A DNA stretch of 64,000 nucleotides from SIG575 sp045595725 (lineage in GTDB: Bacteria > Bacillota > Clostridia > Oscillospirales > Acutalibacteraceae): assembly GCA_045595725.1 (NCBI GenBank), contig JAZOAY010000007.1, positions 6,335 to 70,334 of the forward strand. Direction: 5' to 3'. The translations under genes were made by a program, and so were the position numbers. Positions within the stretch are counted from its first letter, which is position 1, and each line of letters begins with the position of its first letter. The notes beneath the pieces are model-generated. The model was not told the DNA's origin. It saw only the letters and a program-made list of their open reading frames with translations, and did not search any database. Below, one piece after another: positions 16,624 to 25,859 of the stretch.

Positions 16624-19017
16624 ATGAGTTTCAGACAAAGAGATTTGAATGCCCTTGAATTGCCTAAAGTTCTTGAAATGCTTGCAGACCATACTGCATG
16701 CCCTGATGCCAGAGAAACTGCACTCTCTCTTAAACCGGAAACATCTCTTGAAATGGCACAGTCATTGCTTAACCAGACGAAAGATGCACACATGCTTCTT
16801 GCACGTTTCGGAGGTCCTGCTTTCGGGGGACTTAAAAATGTAAATAATGCACTCAGTCGCGCAGATGCAGGCAGTGTTCTTAGTATGAAAGAACTTCTTG
16901 ATATTGCATCTGTACTTCATGTTATCCGTTCAATTGTAACATGGAGGAGCACCAACTCAGGCGTTGAAACTTTACTTGATGTTTTCTTTGATGCACTCAG
17001 TCCCAATAAATTTCTTGAAGATGCAATTACAAATGCAATTGTTTCTGAGGAGGAAATGAGCGACAATGCATCGCCTCTTCTTCAGACAATCAGAAGAAAA
17101 ATAAGAAATCAGGAATCAAATATCAGGGAAAAACTGGACAAACTTATCCGTTCATCGTGCAATCAGAAATATCTGCAGGAAAATATTATTACAATGCGAA
17201 ACGGCAGATTTGTTGTTCCTGTTAAAAATGAGTACAGAAGCGAAATTTCAGGTCTTGTACACGATACATCTTCTTCCGGTGCAACGGTGTTCATTGAACC
17301 TGCGGCAGTAGTTGAAGCAAACAACGAAATTAAAGTTCTTCAGGCTCAGGAACGTGACGAAATAGAAAGAATTCTTGCGGAACTTTCAGCTCAATGCGGT
17401 GAGTTTGCAAATTCAATTAAAAACAGTTATGAATGTGCAATTGAACTGAATGTTATTTTTGCCAAAGCTCAGCTTGCTTACAGAATGAACGCATCTGTTC
17501 CTATGCTCAATGACGAAGGAATTATTGAACTTAATAATGCACGTCATCCCCTTATTTCAAAGGACAAGGTTGTTCCGGTCAATATAAGGCTCGGTGAAGA
17601 TTTTGATACTCTTGTTATTACAGGTCCGAATACCGGCGGTAAGACGGTTTCGATAAAAACCCTGGGGCTTATGTCACTTATGGCAATGTGCGGACTTATG
17701 CTTCCTGTTTCTGACAGAAGCCGAGTTTCTGTTTTTGACAGTGTTCTTGCTGATATAGGTGACGAACAGAGCATCGAACAGTCACTTTCCACATTCAGCT
17801 CACACATGACGAACATAATTGAAATTCTCAAAATCGCAGATGACAGAAGCCTTGTTCTCATTGACGAACTCGGTGCAGGTACAGACCCCATTGAAGGTGC
17901 GGCACTTGCAACTTCAATTCTTGAAACACTTCATTTGAAAGGTGCAAAGATTGGTGCCACAACTCACTATGCAGAACTTAAATCTTATGCAGTTGACACC
18001 GCAAGAGTTGAAAACGGTTCATGTGAATTTGATGTTCAGTCTCTGAGACCTACTTATAAACTTCTTATTGGTGTTCCGGGCAAATCAAATGCATTTGCTA
18101 TTTCTGAAAGATTGGGAATGTCTTCTGAAGTTGTAGAAAGAGCACGCAAGTTGGTAGATACTGAAAGCACGCGCTTTGAAGATGTTTATGACAAACTCGA
18201 AGCAACACGCAAAGCAATGGAAGAAGAACGTGAAAAAGCATCACGTGTTCTTGCTGATGCAGAGAGAATGAAAGCCGAGGCAATAAAACAAAAAGAAGAA
18301 ATTTCATCTTTACGTGAAAAAGAAATTGAAAAAGCACGTAACGAAGCAGTTAAAATCGTTGACGGTGCAAGACGAGAGTCCTATGCTCTCCTTAATGAAC
18401 TTGATAAACTGAAAAAAGAACAGAAAAAAGTTAAGGATGCAGCCGACCTGGCCCGTCGTGCACGTTCTGCTGTCAAAAAGGGTATGGAAGCCCTTGACAG
18501 TGCAGCAGATCCCGTTATGAACCTTGCAGAGGATGAAGATTATGTTCTTCCCAGAGAATTGAAAATCGGGGATAATGTTATAATCGCAAGTCTTGCAAAG
18601 CAGGCGGAAGTAACATCGCTTCCCGATAAAAAAGGTGAAGTGGGAGTTGTTGCAGGTGCAATAAAAACACGTGTTCATGTTTCTGATTTAAGACTTGTTG
18701 AAAAACAGGTGCAAAAGAAACAACCTGTCAAGAGAAACAACAGTTCAAATTTTGAAGCGAGAAGTACTGCAAAGGCGGAAACTAAAGTCGACCTGAGAGG
18801 TATGACTGCTGACGAAGCCATTATGACTCTCGACAGGTATATAGACACGGCTTACCGTCTTGGTATTTCAGAGTTTACCGTTGTTCACGGTAAAGGAACA
18901 GGAGTACTGAGAAGTGCTGTTCAGCAGTATCTTAAAGGTAATTCTTTTATCAAAAACTATCGTCTCGGTGTTTATGGTGAGGGAGAGACAGGAGTTACAA
19001 TTGTTCAGCTGAAATAA
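16624..19017 (+). CDS. mutS2: MutS2 family ATPase/endonuclease
   Basis: 797 residues, the normal length. It has a MutS core with GPNTGGKTVS (Walker A, about 335) and LIDELGAGTDP (Walker B). A long charged coiled coil follows (about 510-630), and then a C-terminal Smr nuclease domain with VDLRGM and VVHGKGTGVLR. MutS2 suppresses recombination and, in Bacillus, also rescues collided ribosomes. The ATG follows AAGGAAGG, 15 bases after recO. Confidence 0.96.
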   Translation: MSFRQRDLNALELPKVLEMLADHTACPDARETALSLKPETSLEMAQSLLNQTKDAHMLLARFGGPAFGGLKNVNNALSRADAGSVLSMKELLDIASVLHVIRSIVTWRSTNSGVETLLDVFFDALSPNKFLEDAITNAIVSEEEMSDNASPLLQTIRRKIRNQESNIREKLDKLIRSSCNQKYLQENIITMRNGRFVVPVKNEYRSEISGLVHDTSSSGATVFIEPAAVVEANNEIKVLQAQERDEIERILAELSAQCGEFANSIKNSYECAIELNVIFAKAQLAYRMNASVPMLNDEGIIELNNARHPLISKDKVVPVNIRLGEDFDTLVITGPNTGGKTVSIKTLGLMSLMAMCGLMLPVSDRSRVSVFDSVLADIGDEQSIEQSLSTFSSHMTNIIEILKIADDRSLVLIDELGAGTDPIEGAALATSILETLHLKGAKIGATTHYAELKSYAVDTARVENGSCEFDVQSLRPTYKLLIGVPGKSNAFAISERLGMSSEVVERARKLVDTESTRFEDVYDKLEATRKAMEEEREKASRVLADAERMKAEAIKQKEEISSLREKEIEKARNEAVKIVDGARRESYALLNELDKLKKEQKKVKDAADLARRARSAVKKGMEALDSAADPVMNLAEDEDYVLPRELKIGDNVIIASLAKQAEVTSLPDKKGEVGVVAGAIKTRVHVSDLRLVEKQVQKKQPVKRNNSSNFEARSTAKAETKVDLRGMTADEAIMTLDRYIDTAYRLGISEFTVVHGKGTGVLRSAVQQYLKGNSFIKNYRLGVYGEGETGVTIVQLK

Positions 19018-19053
19018 TGGGTTGATTGCAGAATTGTTAATAAAATTTTAACA

Positions 19054-19082
19054 TTGACGAAATTGTAATTAATTGGTATAAT
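19054..19082 (+). promoter_or_regulatory. Promoter of the NSS transporter
   Basis: TTGACG (19054-19059), 17 bases, TATAAT (19077-19082) with TGg before it. Confidence 0.8.
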
Positions 19083-19113
19083 ATAAAAAATGACTTTTCA
19101 GGAGGTAAAAAAT

Positions 19114-20469
19114 ATGGCTGAAAAAAGAAGTAGCTTTACCGGTAAAATCGGCTTTGTTCTTGCTGCAGCAGGCTCAGCGGTAGGTCTCGGTAACATCTGG
19201 AGATTCCCTTATCTCGCAGCAAAATACGGCGGAGGAATTTTCCTGCTTGTTTATGTGGTACTTGCAGTTACATTCGGTTTTGCTCTTATGTGTGCTGAAA
19301 TTGCAATCGGCAGAAAAACAGGACAGAGTGCAATCGGTGCATATAAACAGCTTGACAAAAGATTTTCATTTATAGGTTGGCTGGGAGCTATTGTTCCTGT
19401 TATAATCCTTCCTTATTATTCAGTAATCGGCGGTTGGGTTTCAAAATATCTGTGGGTTTTTGCTACAGGCGGTGCGGCAGATGCTGCAAAGGACGGATAT
19501 TTTGATACATTTATTACACAGCCTGTTGAACCTATAGGTTGGTTCCTTCTTTTCCTTGGTCTTACTGCACTTGTTGTTCTTTTTGGTGTGGAAAAGGGTG
19601 TTGAGAAAGTAAGTAAGGTTATGATGCCTATACTTGTTGTGCTTACAATTTTTGTGGCAATTTATTCAATGACTCTTCCCGGTGCAATGGAAGGTGTAAA
19701 ATATTATTTCACTCCCAATATCAAAGACCTTTCAGTCAATACATTTCTTGCAGCAATGGGACAGCTTTTCTATTCAATGTCACTTGCAATGGGCATAATG
19801 ATTACATACGGTTCTTACATGAAGAAAGATGTAAGCATTGAAAAATCAGTAAGACAGATTGAACTTTTTGACACAGGTATTGCCTTCATGGCAGGTCTTA
19901 TGGTTATTCCTGCTGTTTTTGCTTTCTCAGGCGGAGATAAGGCTGCTCTCGGCAAAGGCCCCGGTCTCATGTTCGTTACTCTTCCCAAAGTTTTTGAAGC
20001 AATGAAGGGCGGTACAATCGTAGGTATTGTTTTCTTTGTTCTTGTTCTTTTTGCTGCACTTACATCCTCAATTTCTCTTATGGAAACTGTTGTTTCAATT
20101 GTCAGAGATAAGCTTGGTTGGGGAAGAAAAGTTACATGTCTGGTTGTTTTCGTCGGATGTATTATTCTCGGCGTACCTTCAGCGTTGGGCTATGGTTCAT
20201 GGGCAGATATCACAGTGTTCGGTATGGCATTCCTTGATTTCTTCGATTTCATCAGTAACAGTATTATCATGCCGATTGTTGCTCTTCTTACTTGTATCTT
20301 TATCGGATATGTGCTCAAACCTAAGGCTCTTATTGAAGAAATGGAAATCGGCGGTAAATTTGGAGCAAAGAAACTGTTTACTGTTGTAATTAAATATATA
20401 GCACCTATTTTCATTGTGCTTATTCTTGTTTCTTCAGTTCTTGATGTTCTCGGAATTGTGAAAATCTAA
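19114..20469 (+). CDS. Sodium-dependent transporter, NSS/SNF family
   Basis: 451 residues and about twelve helices, like bacterial LeuT-type neurotransmitter:sodium symporters (some of which have eleven). The signature of helix 1, VGLGNIWRFPYLA, forms the sodium and substrate site. These proteins import amino acids with Na+. The start is ATG 19114, behind AGGAGG; an in-frame upstream ATG at 19090 precedes the ribosome site and is rejected. Monocistronic with its own promoter and terminator. Substrate unknown. Confidence 0.93.
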   Translation: MAEKRSSFTGKIGFVLAAAGSAVGLGNIWRFPYLAAKYGGGIFLLVYVVLAVTFGFALMCAEIAIGRKTGQSAIGAYKQLDKRFSFIGWLGAIVPVIILPYYSVIGGWVSKYLWVFATGGAADAAKDGYFDTFITQPVEPIGWFLLFLGLTALVVLFGVEKGVEKVSKVMMPILVVLTIFVAIYSMTLPGAMEGVKYYFTPNIKDLSVNTFLAAMGQLFYSMSLAMGIMITYGSYMKKDVSIEKSVRQIELFDTGIAFMAGLMVIPAVFAFSGGDKAALGKGPGLMFVTLPKVFEAMKGGTIVGIVFFVLVLFAALTSSISLMETVVSIVRDKLGWGRKVTCLVVFVGCIILGVPSALGYGSWADITVFGMAFLDFFDFISNSIIMPIVALLTCIFIGYVLKPKALIEEMEIGGKFGAKKLFTVVIKYIAPIFIVLILVSSVLDVLGIVKI

Positions 20470-20475
20470 AAAGTT

Positions 20476-20526
20476 ACTCTGCCTTGTCGATACTCTGAAA
20501 CGGCAAGGCAGAGTTTTTGTGTTTTT
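20476..20526 (+). terminator. Intrinsic terminator after the NSS gene
   Basis: Eleven-base perfect stem ACTCTGCCTTG / CAAGGCAGAGT with a 17-base loop and then two T-runs. Confidence 0.85.
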
Positions 20527-20539
20527 TTACAAAAAACAC

Positions 20540-20557
20540 AGTTAGTCAACACTAACT
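20540..20557. promoter_or_regulatory. Putative metalloregulator operator 1 (feo)
   Basis: AGTTAGT-N4-ACTAACT inverted repeat, 44 bases above the feoA -35. Its half-sites are identical to those of the second site at 20636-20653. The shape resembles DtxR/IdeR-family iron boxes rather than Fur boxes. Confidence 0.6.
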
Positions 20558-20600
20558 CAAAGACAAAAACGACAAAAATGAAAAAACAGTTGGAAATTTA

Positions 20601-20629
20601 TTGACTTTTCAATTGTTTTTTATTATTAT
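20601..20629 (+). promoter_or_regulatory. Promoter of the feo operon
   Basis: TTGACT (20601-20606), 17 bases, TATTAT (20624-20629). A palindromic operator begins seven bases after the -10. Confidence 0.75.
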
Positions 20630-20635
20630 ATATAT

Positions 20636-20653
20636 AGTTAGTTATAACTAACT
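20636..20653. promoter_or_regulatory. Putative metalloregulator operator 2 (feo)
   Basis: AGTTAGTTATAACTAACT is a perfect 18-base palindrome over the likely transcription start of feoA. Together with site 1 it suggests iron-dependent repression. Confidence 0.7.
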
Positions 20654-20682
20654 CGCAAAAAATACATCCGGGGGGATGAAAA

Positions 20683-20907
20683 ATGAGAAGTTTAAGAGAT
20701 GTAAAAATCGGCTCTACTGCCAAAGTTATCAAACTTCACGGTGAAGGTGCAATAAAACGACGTATTATGGATATGGGAATTACAAAAGGTGTGGAAATTT
20801 ATGTACGCAAAGCAGCACCGCTCGGAGACCCTATTGAAGTGATGGTAAGAGGTTATGAGCTTTCTCTGAGAAAAGCAGATGCCGAAATGATAGAAATTGA
20901 AGATTGA
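20683..20907 (+). CDS. feoA: Ferrous iron transport protein A
   Basis: 74 residues with the SH3-like FeoA fold; the conserved GEGAIKRRIMDMGITKG and GDPIEVMVRGYELSLR are present. FeoA is a small cytosolic partner of FeoB. The ATG lies close behind a G-rich site (CCGGGGGGATG). It is first in feoA-feoB-Cys-rich protein and is controlled by the twin palindromes upstream. Confidence 0.95.
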   Translation: MRSLRDVKIGSTAKVIKLHGEGAIKRRIMDMGITKGVEIYVRKAAPLGDPIEVMVRGYELSLRKADAEMIEIED

Positions 20908-20926
20908 TTTCAGAAAGGAAATTCAG

Positions 20927-23113
20927 ATGGATTTAAAAATTGCTCTCGCAGGTAATCCTAACTGCGGTAAAACCACACTTTTTAACATTCTCACAGGCTC
21001 AAATCAGTATGTAGGTAACTGGCCCGGTGTTACTGTTGAACATAAAGAGGGTAAACTGAAAAAATACGATGGAGTAGTAATTACAGACCTTCCCGGTATT
21101 TATTCTCTTTCGCCCTATACTCTCGAAGAGGTTGTTGCAAGAAACTATCTTGTAGGCGAAAGGCCTGATGCAATTCTTAATCTTGTTGACGGCACAAATC
21201 TTGAAAGAAACCTTTATCTGACAACCCAGTTGATGGAACTTGGTATTCCTGTTGTTGTGGCAATAAACATGATGGATATTGTCAGAAAAAAAGGGGACAG
21301 AATTGATATTGAAAAATTGGGCCTTAAACTTGGTTGCAAAGTGGTCGAATTGTCTGCGCTTAAAGGTGATGGCGCTTTTGAAGCGGCTGAAGCGGCAATT
21401 CTTGCAGCACAGAGCAAAAAGCATGAGCCTTCTCATATTTTCTCAGGTGAAGTAGAACACTCTCTCGCTCATATTGAAGAAGCAGCCGTACATAATCTTC
21501 CTCTCAGCCAACAGAGATGGTATGCAATTAAAATTTTTGAGCGTGACAGTAAAGTTATTGAGCAATTAAAACTTGACAAAAGTATTGTTGAGCATATTGA
21601 AAAAGATATAGTTCATGTAGAAACAGAATTTGATGATGATGCAGAGAGTATTATCACTAACGAAAGGTATCTTTACATAGACAGAATATTGAAAGGATGC
21701 TATGACAAAAAGAGTATCGGCAGACTTTCAACATCAGATAAAATCGATAAAGTGCTTACGAACAGAATTCTTGCGCTTCCCATATTTGCACTTATTATGT
21801 TGCTTGTGTATACACTTTCAATCGGTACAATCGGGGACTGGACTGTTGTGTTCATGAATGATGGTCTGTTCGGTTCTTTTGCGGAATGTGCAAGTGCAGG
21901 AGACCTCCCTGCATTCATGGCAAACTGGCTCAGCGTTCCCGAGCTTCTTGACAGGGTTCTTCTTGCAAAGGATGGTTCAAGTGTAATTGCACCGTGGCTT
22001 TACAGTCTTATTCAGGAAGGTATTGTAGGCGGTGTAGGTGCGGTCCTTGGATTTGTTCCTCAGATGCTGGTGCTTTTCCTTCTGCTGTCTCTTCTTGAAG
22101 ACTGCGGTTATATGTCGCGTGTTGCATTTATTATGGACAGAATTTTCAGAAAATTCGGCCTTTCGGGAAAAAGCTTTATTCCCATGTTGGTAGGTTCAGG
22201 TTGTAGCGTTCCCGGCATTATGGCTTCACGAACAATCGATCAGGATCGAGACAGGAAAATGACAATTATGACTACTGCATTTATCCCCTGCGGTGCAAAA
22301 ATGCCAATAGTAGGTATGATTGCAGGTGCACTTTTCTCAGGTAGTTCACTAATTGCAACGTCAGCATACTTCCTTGGAGTGGCTGCAGTTATAATTTCAG
22401 GTCTTATTCTTAAAAAGACAAAACCCTTTGCAGGTGATGCAGCTCCCTTTGTTATGGAACTTCCCTCATATCATATGCCCGTAGCATCAAATGTTCTCAG
22501 AACAACATGGGAAAGAGGCTGGTCTTTCATAAAACGTGCCGGTACCGTTATTCTTGCGGCAAGCGTTATTATCTGGGTGCTTAACAGTCTTTCTTTTGAG
22601 GGCGGTTTCCACTATATCACAGGTGAGGAAGATTCGATTCTTAATATTTTAGGAAGTCTCCTTGCTGTTGCATTCAAACCTCTTGGTTTCGGTAACTGGC
22701 AGGCAGCGGTTGCAACAATTCTTGGCCTTGTGGCTAAAGAAGAGGTTGTTGGTGTATTCGGTGCTCTTTCATCAATGGGTGAAAACGATTATGTAAGCAT
22801 GGGTATTGAATTTTTCGGCGGCAGCAAGCTTTCGGGTTATTCATTTATGATATTCAACCTTCTTTGTGCTCCTTGTTTTGCAGCAATGGGTGCGATCAAA
22901 AGAGAAATGAACAATGGCAAATGGACAGCGGCAGCAATAGGATATATGACTTCTTTTGCCTACGTTGTTTCGCTTATTGTTTATCAGCTCGGAACATTCT
23001 GTATGACAGGTGTATTCACTTTCTGGACAGCAGTTGCAATTTTACTTGTGGCGTTTGTTCTTTACATGCTTTTCAGAAAGAATAAATACGAAACAAAATC
23101 TCTTAAAAAATAA
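20927..23113 (+). CDS. feoB: Ferrous iron transporter FeoB
   Basis: 728 residues. The N-terminal G domain has GNPNCGKTT (10-18) and DLPGIYSLSPY; a helical GDI-like spacer follows, and then a membrane part with two Gate/FeoB core regions (GCSVPGIMASRT and FIPCGAKMPI contain the conserved Cys residues). It imports Fe2+ across the cytoplasmic membrane. The start is ATG 20927 behind AAAGGAAA, 19 bases after feoA. The small Cys-rich membrane protein follows 12 bases later. Confidence 0.97.
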   Translation: MDLKIALAGNPNCGKTTLFNILTGSNQYVGNWPGVTVEHKEGKLKKYDGVVITDLPGIYSLSPYTLEEVVARNYLVGERPDAILNLVDGTNLERNLYLTTQLMELGIPVVVAINMMDIVRKKGDRIDIEKLGLKLGCKVVELSALKGDGAFEAAEAAILAAQSKKHEPSHIFSGEVEHSLAHIEEAAVHNLPLSQQRWYAIKIFERDSKVIEQLKLDKSIVEHIEKDIVHVETEFDDDAESIITNERYLYIDRILKGCYDKKSIGRLSTSDKIDKVLTNRILALPIFALIMLLVYTLSIGTIGDWTVVFMNDGLFGSFAECASAGDLPAFMANWLSVPELLDRVLLAKDGSSVIAPWLYSLIQEGIVGGVGAVLGFVPQMLVLFLLLSLLEDCGYMSRVAFIMDRIFRKFGLSGKSFIPMLVGSGCSVPGIMASRTIDQDRDRKMTIMTTAFIPCGAKMPIVGMIAGALFSGSSLIATSAYFLGVAAVIISGLILKKTKPFAGDAAPFVMELPSYHMPVASNVLRTTWERGWSFIKRAGTVILAASVIIWVLNSLSFEGGFHYITGEEDSILNILGSLLAVAFKPLGFGNWQAAVATILGLVAKEEVVGVFGALSSMGENDYVSMGIEFFGGSKLSGYSFMIFNLLCAPCFAAMGAIKREMNNGKWTAAAIGYMTSFAYVVSLIVYQLGTFCMTGVFTFWTAVAILLVAFVLYMLFRKNKYETKSLKK

Positions 23114-23125
23114 GGAGTAAAAATC

Positions 23126-23284
23126 ATGACATGGCAGACAATTGTTGTGGCAATAATTGTTGCAGTAATTTTCTTGGCAATTGTTGTCAAAGGTATAATA
23201 AATAAGAAAAAAGGTAAAAGTTCATGTGCCTGCGGTTCATGCGGCGGATGCGCAAACAAAGACTTTTGCCACAGCGGAAAATAA
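23126..23284 (+). CDS. FeoB-associated Cys-rich membrane protein
   Basis: 52 residues: one transmembrane helix (about 5-24), a Lys-rich stretch, then a Cys cluster CACGSCGGCANKDFC. This matches the short proteins that follow feoB in many Firmicutes and may hand over or bind iron at the membrane. The ATG is set by AAGGAG seven bases upstream. It closes the feo operon, with a terminator ten bases on. Confidence 0.9.
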   Translation: MTWQTIVVAIIVAVIFLAIVVKGIINKKKGKSSCACGSCGGCANKDFCHSGK

Positions 23285-23293
23285 TATCGGATA

Positions 23294-23326
23294 CGGAAGT
23301 CGGAAACATGTCTGACTTCCGTTTTT
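23294..23326 (+). terminator. Terminator of the feo operon
   Basis: CGGAAGTCGGA / TCTGACTTCCG stem (one G-T pair) followed by TTTTTCT. Confidence 0.8.
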
Positions 23327-23383
23327 CTATTGATTTTCCTTATGAAATATGGTTTAATATACAGGAGAAAGGGGATTATCGGT

Positions 23384-24664
23384 ATGTTTAAAATTTTATC
23401 TGCAATTTTTGCTCTTATAACTTTACTTTTGCCATCTGCACAGATACCTGAAAGGAAATGCGACCCTGTTTACAGCGGTACATTCATTCAGTCTTGGATG
23501 AGTTCTTATTGGGACGCAGACAGATGGGCAGAAGAAGTTGAAAATATGGAAAATGCAGGTATTGAATACCTGATTCTTCAGGACACGGCAAATATGGCTT
23601 CTGACGGAACATGGACTGTTTATTATCCGTCTGAGCTTGAACTTTTCGACACAACAGAAAGTTATTGTGACGTTATTAAATCTGCACTTGAGGCTTGTAA
23701 GGACAGTAACATCAAAGTTTTTGTGGGCCTTGCAATGTTTGATGACTGGTGGGTTGAGTCTGCCATTACTTCTGATTACATTAAGGTCTGCACAGTTATG
23801 GCTGATATGGCAGAAGAAATTTCAGAAAAATATGATGGCGTTTACGGGTTTTATTTTACTCCTGAAATCAACAACATGCCTACAATGAAACTGTCATTAG
23901 GCAATATTATAAAAGGGCTGAATATCTTAATTGAAAAAATTCCTGAGAATAAACCTCTTATGCTCAGTCCTTATTATACTGAATATATTTCCGTTCCTAT
24001 GGTTCTTGCAGCAGAGCCTATGTGGGTGAAAATGATTAACAAGGTTAATTTCCGTGACGGTGATATTATTGCGCCTCAGGATGCTGTTGGTGCTCAGTGG
24101 ATACAGGAAAATGACCTTGAAAAAATATGGAAGATGTACCGCACTGCAGTTGATACAAGTGATAAGGATATAAAGCTGTGGGCAAACTGTGAGAACTTTA
24201 CGTTGGCAAGAGCTAAGAGTGTTATCAGTGGAATTTTTGTTCCGCCTGCAACACTTAATGTAAATTCAGTTCCTTGTACGATTGACCGTTTTGCACGTCA
24301 GCTTGATGTGGCATCAAGGTATTGTGAAAATATTATTACTTTTTCTTATAATCACTATCACAGTCCCTCTTATGTAAATCCTGCATTTGAAAAAACTTAT
24401 CTTGATTATGTAAATAATGGTTTTGAGGTAGAAACTGAGAAGCCGTCAACACCTTCAATTCTTATGAATGAAAATAATGTTCTTTCATGGGAAAAAGCAG
24501 AAGACAATATTGGTATTTCTCATTATGTGATATACAGAGACAATAAGGCTGTTGCATTTATTGAAGAAACAGCAACACATGAATATGTGATTGCTGATGA
24601 CGGAGAATATTCAATTGAAGCAGTTGATGCTGCAGGAAATGTTTCAGAAAGAGGTTACTTTTGA
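23384..24664 (+). CDS. Secreted DUF4434-type protein (TIM-barrel, glycosidase-like)
   Basis: 426 residues. A hydrophobic N-terminal signal (about 1-20) leads into a TIM-barrel-like domain (about 25-340) of the DUF4434 type, with FIQSWMSSYWDADRWAEEVENM and, later, GVYGFYFTPEINN. The C-terminal 85 residues form a fibronectin-III-like beta domain (SHYVIYRDNKAV, AVDAAGNVSE). This kind of layout is seen in glycan-active secreted proteins, but no activity is known for the family. The start is ATG 23384 behind AGAAAGGGG. Its stop overlaps the next start (TGATG), so it is translationally coupled to the chromate transporter genes, an odd pairing. Confidence 0.75.
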   Translation: MFKILSAIFALITLLLPSAQIPERKCDPVYSGTFIQSWMSSYWDADRWAEEVENMENAGIEYLILQDTANMASDGTWTVYYPSELELFDTTESYCDVIKSALEACKDSNIKVFVGLAMFDDWWVESAITSDYIKVCTVMADMAEEISEKYDGVYGFYFTPEINNMPTMKLSLGNIIKGLNILIEKIPENKPLMLSPYYTEYISVPMVLAAEPMWVKMINKVNFRDGDIIAPQDAVGAQWIQENDLEKIWKMYRTAVDTSDKDIKLWANCENFTLARAKSVISGIFVPPATLNVNSVPCTIDRFARQLDVASRYCENIITFSYNHYHSPSYVNPAFEKTYLDYVNNGFEVETEKPSTPSILMNENNVLSWEKAEDNIGISHYVIYRDNKAVAFIEETATHEYVIADDGEYSIEAVDAAGNVSERGYF

Positions 24665-25230
24665 TGAAAGAAAATTTTAAAAAAGCGCTGAAATTATTTT
24701 TAGTGTTCTTTAAAATAGGTGCATTCACTTTCGGCGGAGGGTATGCAATGGTACCTATAATTCAGTCTGAAGTTGCAGAAAAAAGAGGTTGGATAAAAAA
24801 CGAGGATATCCTTGATATTCTTGCAATTTCAGAGTCTACACCGGGACCTATTGCAATTAACTCAGCAACATTTGTAGGTTATCAGGTTGCAGGGGTCTTC
24901 GGCTCGGTTATGGCAACTCTTGGCGTTGTTCTGCCTTCGCTTATAATAATTTCAATTGTGTCATATTTCTTCAAACAATTTCTAGAGTTCAAGGTTGTGA
25001 AATATGCTTTCCTGGGAATTCGTGCAGGCGTTCTTGCTCTTATTGTCAAGGCTGCAAAAAATATGATGAAGGCTTGTCCGAAAAATGCAATTGCATACAC
25101 AATTGTCGGTCTTGCATTCATCCTTACAGCAGTTTTTGATATCAATGTTTTTGCTGTTATTATCGGAAGTGCGGTTTCGGGACTGGTTTATTCACTTCTT
25201 ACAAATAAAAGAAAGGGGGAAGGAAAATGA
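24664..25230 (+). CDS. Chromate transporter family, first half
   Basis: 188 residues and about five to six helices, a single ChrA-type domain. It has the motifs FKIGAFTFGGGYAMVP near the N terminus and STPGPIAINSATFVG. In many Firmicutes the transporter is made from two such half-size proteins forming one antiporter; the natural substrate may not be chromate. The ATG overlaps the DUF4434 stop, and the gene overlaps the second half by four bases (ATGA). Confidence 0.9.
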   Translation: MKENFKKALKLFLVFFKIGAFTFGGGYAMVPIIQSEVAEKRGWIKNEDILDILAISESTPGPIAINSATFVGYQVAGVFGSVMATLGVVLPSLIIISIVSYFFKQFLEFKVVKYAFLGIRAGVLALIVKAAKNMMKACPKNAIAYTIVGLAFILTAVFDINVFAVIIGSAVSGLVYSLLTNKRKGEGK

Positions 25231-25832
25231 TTTTTCTTGAACTTTTTCTCACTTTCTTCAAAATAGGTGCGTTCACTTTCGGCGGAGGTTATGCGATGCT
25301 TCCGCTAATTCAGTCGGAAGCACTTTCAAACGGCTGGCTTACAATGGAAGAACTTATTGATTTTATTGCAGTCAGCGAATCAACACCCGGCCCGTTTGCA
25401 ATAAACATGGCAACTTTCGTTGGTACTCAGATGGGCAAAGAATTTTTCGGTATCGGTGGAGGCATTTTAGGTGCAGTGTGTGCCACGCTCGGTGTTGTAA
25501 TGCCCTCATTTATTGTTATTCTTTTTGTTGCAAAGTTCTATCAGAAATTCAAGGAAAATAAAATTGTAGCAGGATGTCTCGGCGGACTTAAGCCTGCGGC
25601 AATAGGCCTTATCTGTGCAGCGGTTATTTCAATCGGGAAAACAGTTTTCTTCCCCGAAGCTGTTGCACTTTCAGTAATTGCAAGTTATACATTCATTTTT
25701 TCAATACTTCTTTTTGCAGTAATGTTATTCCTTGCACTTAAGAAAAAAATGAATCCCATTCTTGTTATCGTCATTTCTGCAGTTGCGGGAATAGGCGCAG
25801 GATATCTGGGAGAATATTTGGGTTGGTTATAA
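25227..25832 (+). CDS. Chromate transporter family, second half
   Basis: 201 residues, homologous to the preceding protein and with the same two motifs (FKIGAFTFGGGYAMLP, STPGPFAINMATFVG). The two would form an antiparallel heterodimer in the membrane. The start ATG overlaps the first half's stop by ATGA and is preceded by GGGGGAAGG. Confidence 0.9.
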   Translation: MIFLELFLTFFKIGAFTFGGGYAMLPLIQSEALSNGWLTMEELIDFIAVSESTPGPFAINMATFVGTQMGKEFFGIGGGILGAVCATLGVVMPSFIVILFVAKFYQKFKENKIVAGCLGGLKPAAIGLICAAVISIGKTVFFPEAVALSVIASYTFIFSILLFAVMLFLALKKKMNPILVIVISAVAGIGAGYLGEYLGWL

Positions 25833-25859
25833 ATTTATTTATAGTGAGGAGAAACAATT

